From NCBI GenBank assembly GCA_018266215.1, contig JAFEAV010000019.1, forward strand, positions 29,549 through 93,548: DNA of 64,000 bases. The letters run 5' to 3'. Both the position numbers and the translations under genes were made by a program. Positions 9,483 to 17,794 of the stretch are shown here, one piece after another. The notes under the pieces were generated by a model. It saw only the letters and a list, made by a program, of their open reading frames with translations. It was not told where the DNA came from and made no database searches. Every line of letters starts with the position of its first letter. Position 1 is the stretch's first letter. Source of the stretch: Cyanobacteria bacterium SZAS LIN-3 (GTDB lineage: Bacteria; Cyanobacteriota; Vampirovibrionia; Obscuribacterales; Obscuribacteraceae).

Positions 9483-11819
9483 ATGAAGAATTGGTCTGCC
9501 ATCCTGCTCATCGCAGCACAAGTCGCAGCCGTGCCACTGCAAGCCCAGGCGATCAGCCAACCGCGTACTGCAGTCCAAAGTGCCACCGCGAAAGCCGGCG
9601 CACAGTCAAGCGATCGCAAAATGGATGCCTTTATTTCCGCCTTGATGGCCAAGATGACGCTTGAGGAGAAAATCGGCCAACTCAACCTGCTCTCCGTCGG
9701 TGCTGATGTCACGGGTCCAATAATCAGTCAGGGAGTGGATGAAAAGATTGCCAAAGGGCTCGTTGGCGGTGTGTTTAATATCTACGGGCCATCTTCCGTG
9801 CGCAAGTTGCAGCAGCTGGTCATGCAAAAATCGCGTCTCAAGATCCCCTTGATTTTTGGCTACGATGTCATTCATGGTCACCGCACAGCTTTCCCTATCC
9901 CTCTGGCTCTTGCCGCTACCTGGGATCTTCCGTTGATCGAAAAAACCGCAAGCGCCGCCGCCGCTGAGGCGAGTGCGGATGGACTGAACTGGACGTTCAG
10001 CCCGATGGTTGATATTGCTCGCGACCCTCGCTGGGGCCGCTGTACCGAGGGCGCCGGCGAGGACCCGTATCTGGGCGGCCGTATAGCCAAAGCAATGGTG
10101 CATGGATATCAAGGCGACAGCTATGCCGGTGTGAATAAAGTCATGGCCTGCGTCAAGCATTTTGCTCTGTATGGTGCCGCCGAAGCCGGCCGCGATTACA
10201 ACACAGTCGACATGAGTCGGGTGCGCATGTACAACGAATATTTGCCACCATACAAGGCTGCGGTCGACGCCAATGTCGCATCGGTGATGAGTTCGTTCAA
10301 TGAAATAGACGGTGTCCCGGCAACGGGCAATAAATGGTTGATGACCGATCTTCTGCGTAAGCAGTGGGACTTTAAAGGATTCATAGCCACCGACTACACC
10401 GCCGTCAGCGAAATGATCGAGCATGGTGTCGGCGACGACAAAAAAGTAGCCGAGCTGGCGCTCAATGCCGGTATCGACATGGATATGGTAAGCGAGCTGT
10501 TTATCAAATATGGTCCTGCTCTGGTTAAGTCAGGGCGAGTGTCACAGGCACAAGTTGATGCCGCCTGTCGTCGCGTGTTGGAAGCAAAATACAAACTCGG
10601 ACTTTTTGAGGATCCTTATCGTTTCTGCAATGAAGACCGCCGCAAAAAAGAAATCTTGAGCAGCGACAAACTTGCTCTCAGCAAAGAGGCTGCCACCAAG
10701 AGCATCGTGCTTTTGAAAAACAGCAATCAAGTTTTGCCTCTCAGTGCGGAGAAGAAAATTGCTTTTATCGGTCCTCTGGTAAAAGAACAGAGAAACTTGC
10801 TGGGTAGTTGGAGTGGTGCTGGTCAGGGTAAAGAGTGCACGAGCCTGTGGCAAGCTCTTGAGACCAAATATGGCAGCGGTAAATTCCTCTACTCCAAGGG
10901 CTGCAACCTGGTGCAGGAAAAAGCCATGGTCGATAAGCTCAATCATGATGGTGGCGAACTCACTCTCGATGAAAAATCTACGGACGCAATGATTCAGGAA
11001 GCGGTCGAAACAGCAAAGCAAGCCGATGTTGCCGTCGCTGTTTTGGGTGAGCCATGCAGCATGAGCGGCGAGGCCTCAAGTCGCTCGAACATAGGTCTTT
11101 TTGAACATCAAATTGAATTGCTGAAAGCCCTGAAGCAAACAGGCAAACCAGTTGTTCTCGTCTTGATGAACGGCCGTCCTCTCACACTCTCGTGGGAAGA
11201 CAAACATATGGATGCCATAGTGGAAGCCTGGTATGGCGGCAACGCAGCAGGCACTGCAATTGCAGATGTATTGTTTGGAGACGCCAATCCTTCAGGCAGA
11301 ATCACAATGACATTCCCGCGTAATGTGGGCCAGGTCCCTATCTATTACAACAGCAAAAACACCGGCCGGCCGTTTGCTGAGGCTGAGAAATATCACTCCA
11401 AATATCTTGATGTGCAAAACGAACCGCTCTATCCCTTCGGTTATGGCCTCAGCTATACGACCTACCAGTACGGTGATGTAAGCTTGAGCGGACAGACCCT
11501 GGCCAACGACGGCAAGGCATCCATCACAGTAAAGACCACCGTTACCAATACCGGTAAACACGCCGGAGTAGAAACGGTGCAACTTTATGTGCGTGACATG
11601 GTTGGTAGTATCACCAGACCGGTGAAAGAGCTCAAGGGCTTCCAGCAAGTCTCACTCAAGCCGGGCGAAAGTAAGACCGTTTCTTTCACCCTTACAAGTA
11701 ACGATTTGCGCTTCTACAATTCTGATTTGAAATATGTCGCTGAACCCGGTGACTTCAAAGTGTTTGTAGGAACCAACAGTCAAACTGTGAAGTCGGCGAG
11801 TTTCAAACTTTTGCCATAG
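9483..11819 (+). CDS. bglX: Secreted glycoside hydrolase family 3 beta-glucosidase (BglX type)
   Basis: The ATG at 9483 is preferred over an upstream TTG because it starts directly on a signal peptide (MKNWSAILLIAAQVAAVP...) with AAGGA upstream. The 778-residue product has the three-domain layout of exported GH3 enzymes: a TIM barrel with FSPMVDIARDPRWGR and GEDPYLGG, the nucleophile Asp304 in FIATDYTAV, an alpha/beta domain with the probable acid/base Glu530 in SMSGEASSR, and a C-terminal fibronectin-III-like domain (VTNTGKHAGVETVQLYV). The family releases terminal beta-linked glucose or related sugars from oligosaccharides, here in the periplasm or outside the cell. The nearest plus-strand neighbours are the hydrolase remnant and the PPC gene. 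Substrate specificity cannot be read from sequence. Confidence 0.95.
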   Translation: MKNWSAILLIAAQVAAVPLQAQAISQPRTAVQSATAKAGAQSSDRKMDAFISALMAKMTLEEKIGQLNLLSVGADVTGPIISQGVDEKIAKGLVGGVFNIYGPSSVRKLQQLVMQKSRLKIPLIFGYDVIHGHRTAFPIPLALAATWDLPLIEKTASAAAAEASADGLNWTFSPMVDIARDPRWGRCTEGAGEDPYLGGRIAKAMVHGYQGDSYAGVNKVMACVKHFALYGAAEAGRDYNTVDMSRVRMYNEYLPPYKAAVDANVASVMSSFNEIDGVPATGNKWLMTDLLRKQWDFKGFIATDYTAVSEMIEHGVGDDKKVAELALNAGIDMDMVSELFIKYGPALVKSGRVSQAQVDAACRRVLEAKYKLGLFEDPYRFCNEDRRKKEILSSDKLALSKEAATKSIVLLKNSNQVLPLSAEKKIAFIGPLVKEQRNLLGSWSGAGQGKECTSLWQALETKYGSGKFLYSKGCNLVQEKAMVDKLNHDGGELTLDEKSTDAMIQEAVETAKQADVAVAVLGEPCSMSGEASSRSNIGLFEHQIELLKALKQTGKPVVLVLMNGRPLTLSWEDKHMDAIVEAWYGGNAAGTAIADVLFGDANPSGRITMTFPRNVGQVPIYYNSKNTGRPFAEAEKYHSKYLDVQNEPLYPFGYGLSYTTYQYGDVSLSGQTLANDGKASITVKTTVTNTGKHAGVETVQLYVRDMVGSITRPVKELKGFQQVSLKPGESKTVSFTLTSNDLRFYNSDLKYVAEPGDFKVFVGTNSQTVKSASFKLLP

Positions 11820-11859
11820 CCCAGCGGGAGAGCAGGGCCATCTTCGGAGAAGCTGTACG

Positions 11860-12279
11860 ATGAAAGAGCAAAACTGCCAAACAATCGTCGTGCGGCTTAA
11901 GCCTGGATCAGACCTTGAGCAATCCCTGGCAAAAACCGCGCGCGACAACAATCTAAGAGCCGGCGTCATTATCAGTCTGGTTGGTTCATTGACTGTCGGC
12001 ACTTTGCGCCTGGCCGGTGCGCCTGACGGCACAGAGATCCAGGGGCCACTAGAAATAGTCTCGGCCACCGGCACGCTGTCAGCCACAAGCATGCACGTGC
12101 ACATCTCGGTCTCCGACGGCGCGGGCAAGACTATTGGTGGGCATCTCCTGCCGGGATGTCTCGTTTATACAACGGTAGAGCTGGTCATTCATGATCTCAG
12201 CGATCAATGGACATTTGAAAGAGCACCCGACGCCGAAACCGGCTACGACGAACTGGTGGTTACACCGACATCGCCATAG
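11860..12279 (+). CDS. PPC/DUF296-domain protein
   Basis: The 139-residue protein is essentially one PPC (plant and prokaryote conserved, DUF296) domain. Visible hallmarks are VVRLKPGSDLEQSL at the start, HVHISVSDG in the centre (the conserved His-x-His) and GGHLLPGC. Bacterial members are small trimeric proteins, some bound to metal; the plant homologues carry an added AT-hook and bind DNA. No AT-hook is present here. The start has GGAG about 11 bases upstream. It follows the GH3 gene by 40 bases and may be co-transcribed with it. Biological role in bacteria is unclear. Confidence 0.85.
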   Translation: MKEQNCQTIVVRLKPGSDLEQSLAKTARDNNLRAGVIISLVGSLTVGTLRLAGAPDGTEIQGPLEIVSATGTLSATSMHVHISVSDGAGKTIGGHLLPGCLVYTTVELVIHDLSDQWTFERAPDAETGYDELVVTPTSP

Positions 12280-12282
12280 TGG

Positions 12283-13083
12283 TCATTTGCCCGGCTTTGT
12301 ATCGCCGAAAAGGTCTTCCAGTGTAGCATTTGCGTCTTCGCTTGTGAGTATACTGTATTTGTTCTTTGACTTCGTATAGCCATGCGGGTAGGAGAAGAAT
12401 GAGTCCGGCACCTGCGACCTTTCGAAAGACATTGTCTGAAGCTGATCCACGCGCGAACCGTCGCCATAGAATGTTGATAATTGCAGAGGCAGTCCCGGCA
12501 GGCGTTTTTGACTGTAAATCCAGTTTATGGCTCGCTGGGCATGCTCATCGATCGGGCCGATATCTGCGCATTTGAACAACACGCTCATCACTTTCTTCGG
12601 TTTCTCCGCCGCCTGGAAAATGAAAGGGTCCTGTTCGACCTTGGCATTTTTACCGCCCTCAGCCACGATCTGCTTGCACTTGAAACCGTACCAGGCTTTG
12701 CAGTCCTCTTCTTTGCCTTTGGTAAGGTTTATGGACGGTTTGAAAAGGCCCATGTGATCCGCACCGATTTTCGCCATTGGTGCTTCGAAAGCGACGTTTT
12801 TATGTTTGGAGAAGAGTACTATGTCCCAGGTCGGCGCTTTCGAGATGGCGATAACGTCGCCGTTGTGGGTAACGAGGCGCAGAGCGTCTGTTGCCAAATA
12901 GAGTTCCGCCTTGCCCATGCCTGCAGTCTTCTGGTGAAAGACCATCACCTTTTTGGTGGCCGCTGCGATCGTTTTTTTCGGTGTCCGCTGGACTTCGTCG
13001 GCTGCCGCTCTTCCGGCTGATAAAGCCATGATGAGCAGCGTTGCTAGTATAGGTAGGTCTATTGGTTTATTGAGAGATATCAA
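12283..13083 (-). CDS. Secreted protein of unknown function
   Basis: The start is uncertain. The longest frame begins at 13236 and would run into the divergent EF-hand gene, while a TTG at 13083 starts right before a signal peptide (LPILATLLIMALSAGRAAA). With the TTG the product is about 266 residues. The mature part is mostly beta-strand-like (KVMVFHQKT, AELYLATDALRLVTH) with a cysteine pair in DCKAWYGFKCKQIV. This is the look of a periplasmic substrate-carrier or LolA/DUF4412-like fold, but I cannot assign a family. It converges on the PPC gene with only 3 bases between stops and diverges from the EF-hand gene. Confidence 0.7.
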   Translation of the reverse strand: MISLNKPIDLPILATLLIMALSAGRAAADEVQRTPKKTIAAATKKVMVFHQKTAGMGKAELYLATDALRLVTHNGDVIAISKAPTWDIVLFSKHKNVAFEAPMAKIGADHMGLFKPSINLTKGKEEDCKAWYGFKCKQIVAEGGKNAKVEQDPFIFQAAEKPKKVMSVLFKCADIGPIDEHAQRAINWIYSQKRLPGLPLQLSTFYGDGSRVDQLQTMSFERSQVPDSFFSYPHGYTKSKNKYSILTSEDANATLEDLFGDTKPGK

Positions 13084-13222
13084 ATTACGCTCTCGCACTA
13101 TGCCCCACGTATGAATCTTAGCACGAGGCGGCAATACGGGCTTTTTGCGCCCCCTTCGTATTTTCACTATGGACTGAGGGGTGGGGCGATTGTATCTTCG
13201 AAATGCCGACAAAGGTGGTCCT

Positions 13223-13927
13223 ATGGACGAAGTCATAAAGGCCCGGAATGAACCGGCCGCCGCAGCCCCTAACGAGCATCTTCAATCGTCCGCCGTGGAT
13301 GAACTGTATCGCTTTGCTGCTACCAATTTTCGCAAATTGGACGGTGATCGCAACGGCTACATCACAGCCGATGAGCTGACGAACGTCCTCAATCAGAATA
13401 TCTTCTCGGGCGAAGACGCTAAAAAGGTACGAGTCCTGAGAGACCACGTCGATGATATTGCAAAACTCAGCGATGATGGCTGGTTTACCGCCTCTCGGGG
13501 CATTTCCGCTGCCGACCTGGTCAAACTCGACTATCTCTGGGACAAGCGCAACACCAATATCGGCTACGCCAACCAGATAAGCGAGTTCGGCTTGAGAAAC
13601 TTCCAGAAACTGGACTTCGGCAACCATGGCCAACTTTTAGGCTACGAACTTGTTGCTGAAAATGGCGAGGGCTGCTTTGCGCCTCAGAAACATTCGATTG
13701 TTTCGAGTATGAGCTCCATCGATCAGCAGTCGTTTTCACTCCTGCATCGCAATATGAGCTATATCGGCCATGGTCAGGCGATTCCAAATGGTATCTGGAT
13801 GTGCAAACCCTATCAATACACGACAGAATACGGCATCACCCGCGATGAACTGGCCGCCTATCCGGCTAAAGTGGCGCATCGACCTCAGTACGGCCTCGTT
13901 AACCGCCTTGAGCAGGATCTCAAATAG
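13223..13927 (+). CDS. EF-hand calcium-binding-type protein
   Basis: The ATG at 13223 has AAAGGTGG a few bases upstream and is preferred over a GTG at 13181. The 234-residue protein has no signal peptide. It contains one canonical EF-hand loop, DGDRNGYITADE, with acidic or polar residues at positions 1, 3, 5, 9 and 12, and a second degenerate loop around KLDFGNHGQLLGYE. The rest is helical with no recognised enzyme motif. EF-hands bind Ca2+ and may act as sensors or buffers; which applies here is unknown. The gene diverges from the secreted protein at 12283 and converges on the acyl-ligase cluster. Confidence 0.8.
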   Translation: MDEVIKARNEPAAAAPNEHLQSSAVDELYRFAATNFRKLDGDRNGYITADELTNVLNQNIFSGEDAKKVRVLRDHVDDIAKLSDDGWFTASRGISAADLVKLDYLWDKRNTNIGYANQISEFGLRNFQKLDFGNHGQLLGYELVAENGEGCFAPQKHSIVSSMSSIDQQSFSLLHRNMSYIGHGQAIPNGIWMCKPYQYTTEYGITRDELAAYPAKVAHRPQYGLVNRLEQDLK

Positions 13928-13951
13928 GCCGGTCTGAAACAACCGCGCGAG

Positions 13952-13984
13952 ACTCAGGCTAATAATCGAAGTCGATGCCTGAGT
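13952..13984. terminator. Possible bidirectional terminator hairpin between convergent genes
   Basis: An 8-bp inverted repeat (ACTCAGGC / GCCTGAGT) encloses a smaller one (ATCG / CGAT), together forming a long imperfect hairpin with a 5-base bulge. It lies between the stops of the EF-hand gene and the convergent acyl-ligase gene and includes the latter's stop codon. The T-tracts on either side are short (TTT), so intrinsic termination is only plausible. Confidence 0.35.
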
Positions 13985-15555
13985 TTCGCATAGACCACCT
14001 TTGAGTGGTGCCGTTCGTCCATAGGGAGTTTGTCTAGGACCACGAATTTGTCGACCGAAATATTGGCCGAGGCAAAGGCTGATTTTAACTGGGGTAATAC
14101 AGTCGATTGTTCGTCTTTGCTCCTGAGAGTGAGTGCCAGAACACCTTTGTCTCTCACTTCTACAAAGGCGCACTTCTCTACTCCATGGTTTGCCATCGCT
14201 ACAAGTTCAACGGTCAGGGGATAGATCCTGCGGCCGGACAATTTGACTCCGGCAGAGATCCTTCCAGTCAGGATAAGTTCACCCGACTCATCTATAAAGC
14301 CGGCATCGCCGGTGCGGTGATAAGTCACTCCATCGACGCAAAATTTTGTCTCACAGTCTCCATAACCAGCAAGGTATCCTTTGATGATGTGCGCACCACT
14401 GACTACGATTTCGCCTTCGCAATTTCTTGGCAGAGAGATTCCTGCAAAGCATTCCGCCGATAATTCCGGCGGCTGCGCTTTTTCTGTTTGCTTGTTCTGG
14501 CGATTATTCAGTACAGTAGAGTCGATTATGCGCAACTCAACTCCGTCTATCTGTTTGCCCAGTGGAAGACCATGCCTGGCGATAATCCTGTCACCGGGGC
14601 AATACTGCCGATGACAAATGGGCTCGGCTTCGGTCGACCCGTAAACTGTCGTCAGGATCACACCGGGCATAGCCGCATTCAGATCAGTCAGCAGCTCGGG
14701 GAAAACCGGCCCGCCGCCAACCACGACCTCCTTGATCGATACGTTCAACACTGAATTCCTGGTTATAAGATCGCAAATCTGCAACAAACTATTTGGTGCA
14801 CAGAGTATTCTGTTCGGCGCCAGATACTTCAATTGACCCAGGAGCGCCCGGTCATCATTTGCTGCAATTATTGCCGTATCCCCTGCTGCCAGCGTCGAGA
14901 GTATGAACATAGGCAGAGTGGTGAGAACCTGCATGAATTCAGCGTTTGCGTCAGGTGGTAGAGTGCGTCTGAGTAGTTTTGCCTGTTCCACCAAAAAACC
15001 ATGTGAACGCAATATCCCCTTGGGCATGCCCGTGCTGCCGCTGGTGAATGTAATAAGAGCAGGATGGTCTTTTGGTACGGCTACAACATTTTGCTTTGCG
15101 GCACCACTGGCATTTTCCGCAAAAATCACCTGAGAGTTAATCGTCTTACCCATTCCAAATACTGGTGCTACCACCGCCAGCGCTTTTAATCGCGGGTCAA
15201 AAATCAATACGTTGGGTCGGGCAAGTTTAAGACAATGCAGGATCTTACTAAAACTGTATCCGGGATCGATAAATAGGGCCTGGGCTCCGATTCTAAAAAC
15301 AGCCAGCAGCAAGCTGATGAGCTCCCTCTTCAGCGGCACCAAAATAAGTACTATATCCAGCGGCTTCACACCCTGTTGTCGCAATATTTCCGCGGTGGTG
15401 TCGACTTCCTCCTCAAGCTGTAAAAACGTTGCCGTGCGAGTACCCCCGTGATAGTCGATGATGGCCGGTCGGTGCGGCGCATTGAGCGCCAGGTCCTGAA
15501 GTATGTGGCTGACGTTATGGTTGATGCTTGTAATGCCCTGTGCATTCATGTTCAT
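13954..15555 (-). CDS. AMP-forming acyl ligase, OleC-like
   Basis: The 533-residue protein is an ANL-superfamily adenylating enzyme. It has the P-loop-like motif TFTSGSTGMPKGI, the TVYGSTEAEP (A5) motif, YHRTGDAGFI (A7) and a C-terminal domain ending in MDERHHSKVVYAKL, where the Lys aligns with the A10 catalytic lysine. The DERHHSKV tail and the LFIDPGYSFSKI region resemble OleC-type fatty-acyl ligases of olefin biosynthesis more than ordinary acyl-CoA synthetases, but oleABD-type genes are not beside it. Its ATG overlaps the previous gene's stop in an ATGA. It is the last gene of the six-gene minus-strand cluster and probably activates a fatty or other carboxylic acid for it. An alternative start is the ATG at 15549. 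Confidence 0.88.
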   Translation of the reverse strand: MNMNAQGITSINHNVSHILQDLALNAPHRPAIIDYHGGTRTATFLQLEEEVDTTAEILRQQGVKPLDIVLILVPLKRELISLLLAVFRIGAQALFIDPGYSFSKILHCLKLARPNVLIFDPRLKALAVVAPVFGMGKTINSQVIFAENASGAAKQNVVAVPKDHPALITFTSGSTGMPKGILRSHGFLVEQAKLLRRTLPPDANAEFMQVLTTLPMFILSTLAAGDTAIIAANDDRALLGQLKYLAPNRILCAPNSLLQICDLITRNSVLNVSIKEVVVGGGPVFPELLTDLNAAMPGVILTTVYGSTEAEPICHRQYCPGDRIIARHGLPLGKQIDGVELRIIDSTVLNNRQNKQTEKAQPPELSAECFAGISLPRNCEGEIVVSGAHIIKGYLAGYGDCETKFCVDGVTYHRTGDAGFIDESGELILTGRISAGVKLSGRRIYPLTVELVAMANHGVEKCAFVEVRDKGVLALTLRSKDEQSTVLPQLKSAFASANISVDKFVVLDKLPMDERHHSKVVYAKLRHRLRLLA

Positions 15556-16457
15556 TGCTTCGTACTTCCAAAGAGTGCAAATCTGTTGAGCTGTTTGCCA
15601 CCAAGCTGAGCGGGTAATGCTGCGCTGATATTACTGTCTTTGATCAGGGCGCAGAGGACACTGCTATAGCCAAGATGAAGGCAGCGCTCCAGTAGTGTGT
15701 GAAAAAGGAAACGCCCGGTGGCTCGGGGTGCGGTTACACTTCGGGCGATCGTTTTGGCAATGACGAGAGATTTATTGACCGGATCCGGAAGGGCGAGCAT
15801 CACTGCTAAAACTTCACGACTTCTCTCTGACTGGGCGATCAAAACCAGCTCCTCTCTAATCAAGCTCTTCAGGGGCTGATAAAGTGCTTTGAAGTCTGAA
15901 AGGTTTATATCACTGTAGAGGAAGTTTTTGCAAAAAGCCGCGGTGCTGAAGGCATGGAGCAATGTCATCTCGTTGTCATAGTCGGATAAGTTGAGCTGAC
16001 GAATTTTCACATCGGTGGATATCTGCTCGGTCGATATCTCGCCGGTTCGCCTTACCGCCTGCGGCAAATCAGCAATGATTGACGAATGATAAGTGGCCAT
16101 AATAGGCATATCGGCACTGTAAAAGTCAGCGGCCGTAAAGCCTGGATATGACGGCTCAACAAAAGTAAGATTGCTCGGGTCCGACAATGGCAGTCGATAG
16201 CGGTGCCAGGTATCACCGTCTATCGGACCTATCACTTTCTGTGCGCCGAGTTCAAACAGTCTCTTCTTTGCCGCGACGAGTAGGGCTGTTCTGTCAACCT
16301 CGGTTGCATCCTTATCAGCCTTGAGATTACCTATATAACCAAGCTGCCAGCCCTTTCCAACTGCAGGCAAATAGAGTTTTGCGCTCAAACCCTCACAGGA
16401 AAGATCCTCTACCCTGGCTGCTTCTGTCGTTCTTGTGTGTTGTGTATGATTTTTCAT
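15552..16457 (-). CDS. GNAT-like N-acyltransferase
   Basis: The ATG at 16457 sits 2 bases after the stop of the upstream kinase-like gene, so it is chosen over the longer frame. The protein is about 301 residues. Its second half has features of a GNAT acyltransferase: the stretch LVIAKTIARSVTAPRATGR followed by FLFHTLLERCLHLGY and CALIKDSN matches the beta4-alpha3-beta5 region that binds acyl-CoA. The first half contains GPIDGDTWHRYRLP and PSYPGFTAADFY, which resemble the N-terminal part of some GNAT proteins acting on amino acids or lipids. It is coupled by a 4-base overlap to the acyl ligase, which could supply the acyl donor. Acceptor unknown. Confidence 0.65.
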   Translation of the reverse strand: MKNHTQHTRTTEAARVEDLSCEGLSAKLYLPAVGKGWQLGYIGNLKADKDATEVDRTALLVAAKKRLFELGAQKVIGPIDGDTWHRYRLPLSDPSNLTFVEPSYPGFTAADFYSADMPIMATYHSSIIADLPQAVRRTGEISTEQISTDVKIRQLNLSDYDNEMTLLHAFSTAAFCKNFLYSDINLSDFKALYQPLKSLIREELVLIAQSERSREVLAVMLALPDPVNKSLVIAKTIARSVTAPRATGRFLFHTLLERCLHLGYSSVLCALIKDSNISAALPAQLGGKQLNRFALFGSTKQ

Positions 16458-16459
16458 TG

Positions 16460-17791
16460 TTATAGCGTCGCGACGAAAGCAAAAAGTGAGCCCAGGGATG
16501 AGCAGAGGCATTGCTTAAACCAACGTCCGTTGGACGTGATTTTTAGCGGATTCTGATTTTTGATCAGCAGGAAGATAAGAGTAAAGGCAATAATCCAGAG
16601 CGGTGAGAGAAAGATATTGGCGATGAGGAGCCAGGACTTGCCGGTGGTCAAAAAGAGCGGCAGCATGATCATGCCGGCACTCTTGCAGGCGTTTTTACAG
16701 ACAATCAATAGTTTCAAGAACATTGTTCTGGAGCTGTTAAATTCGTGCAGTCGTATATGTGCGCTGGCGATAATTGAGGCATTAATGGCCAGACCCAGAG
16801 CATAAGGGTAAATAAATCCCGGGGTTTCCCAGCGGTCGTAAGCACACAACCAGGCGAGCCCACCCAGGGCCACACTGCAAACTGCCAGCACCGAATGACT
16901 GGTATTTTGGAATCTTACAGGCAGCAATAAACGATAGAAAGCAAAAAGAATTATCGGCAGCGAGAACCATAAAAATCCGCCCATGGCATGCGCGGCAAAA
17001 CCGTAAATGAGTACGGCCAGTGTGGCGCCGCCTTCGAGAGTGGTGCGCTGCTTGAGCATGAGGACCGTGACTGCAATGGCCAGAAGCACAAGAAAGTGAT
17101 AGAGGAGTTCAGGGCCACTCAGCCTGGCGCAGCGCACCAGAGCGTAATAAGCGCCAAGGGGCACTAGTAAGTTGTCCAGGCCACCAAATGACATGCCTTC
17201 ACAGGCAGTGGCGACCAGAGCGAGAATGAGAGAGACGATTACATAGTAGCTGTGGAACTGCAAAGGTACAAGCGCGAGCACTACCAGTGAACAGATGAAG
17301 GAGGTGATGAAGAAAGCAAAAGACCCCTCAATTGTCTTGGAGCCGTCCACAGAACGATACTTGCGCACACCTACCCGTCGACCAACCAGGGCGGCGAGCG
17401 AATCTGCCAGGGCCAGCAGCGAGACCGGTATCAAGTAAAAACAGAAATTATGTCTGGCGAGAATAAATAGAATAGTCACAGCCAGAGGGAAAAATATTTC
17501 TCCCAGTGAATTTCTCTTGACCCCAAACAGGACTTTCTTGTAGCTATTGTCCGGGCCCTTGCGCAAAATGAGCATGCCCAGGCAAACAATAACCAGCAAA
17601 AAGATAAGCGGCAGGGCTGATGAAAAAAGCCAGGGAAAGGAAAGACAGGACAGACCCATGATCAGGTGGACAAACTTACGCGTGTCTTCGGCATCGAGGG
17701 CAAACATCAGCGAGAGTTTGGGTGCCACTGCAATCAGTGCGGCCAGCGTGCCGAATACTGAAAATATCGCCAGGTAGTCTGTGGTGTTCAT
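16460..17791 (-). CDS. Dolichol/phytol kinase-like multi-pass membrane protein
   Basis: The 443-residue polytopic protein has an N-terminal half matching the CTP-dependent dolichol/phytol kinase family (SEC59/VTE5): RKFVHLIMG, NSLGEIFFP, LALADSLAALVGRRVG and DGSKTIEGSFAFF, motifs that carry the CTP-binding acidic residues. Enzymes of this group phosphorylate polyprenols, phytol or related lipid alcohols, and are distantly related to CdsA-type cytidylyltransferases. The C-terminal half (from about residue 225) adds roughly six more membrane segments with no clear match, making the protein longer than typical bacterial members. It lies 3 bases from the BtaA-like gene and 2 bases from the GNAT gene, so it belongs to the lipid-like cluster. 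Confidence 0.8.
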   Translation of the reverse strand: MNTTDYLAIFSVFGTLAALIAVAPKLSLMFALDAEDTRKFVHLIMGLSCLSFPWLFSSALPLIFLLVIVCLGMLILRKGPDNSYKKVLFGVKRNSLGEIFFPLAVTILFILARHNFCFYLIPVSLLALADSLAALVGRRVGVRKYRSVDGSKTIEGSFAFFITSFICSLVVLALVPLQFHSYYVIVSLILALVATACEGMSFGGLDNLLVPLGAYYALVRCARLSGPELLYHFLVLLAIAVTVLMLKQRTTLEGGATLAVLIYGFAAHAMGGFLWFSLPIILFAFYRLLLPVRFQNTSHSVLAVCSVALGGLAWLCAYDRWETPGFIYPYALGLAINASIIASAHIRLHEFNSSRTMFLKLLIVCKNACKSAGMIMLPLFLTTGKSWLLIANIFLSPLWIIAFTLIFLLIKNQNPLKITSNGRWFKQCLCSSLGSLFAFVATL

Positions 17792-17794
17792 CTT

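Noticed and set aside
9606..10424. 272-codon minus-strand frame opposite the GH3 gene
   Set aside because: The plus strand encodes an intact GH3 enzyme with catalytic motifs in this region.
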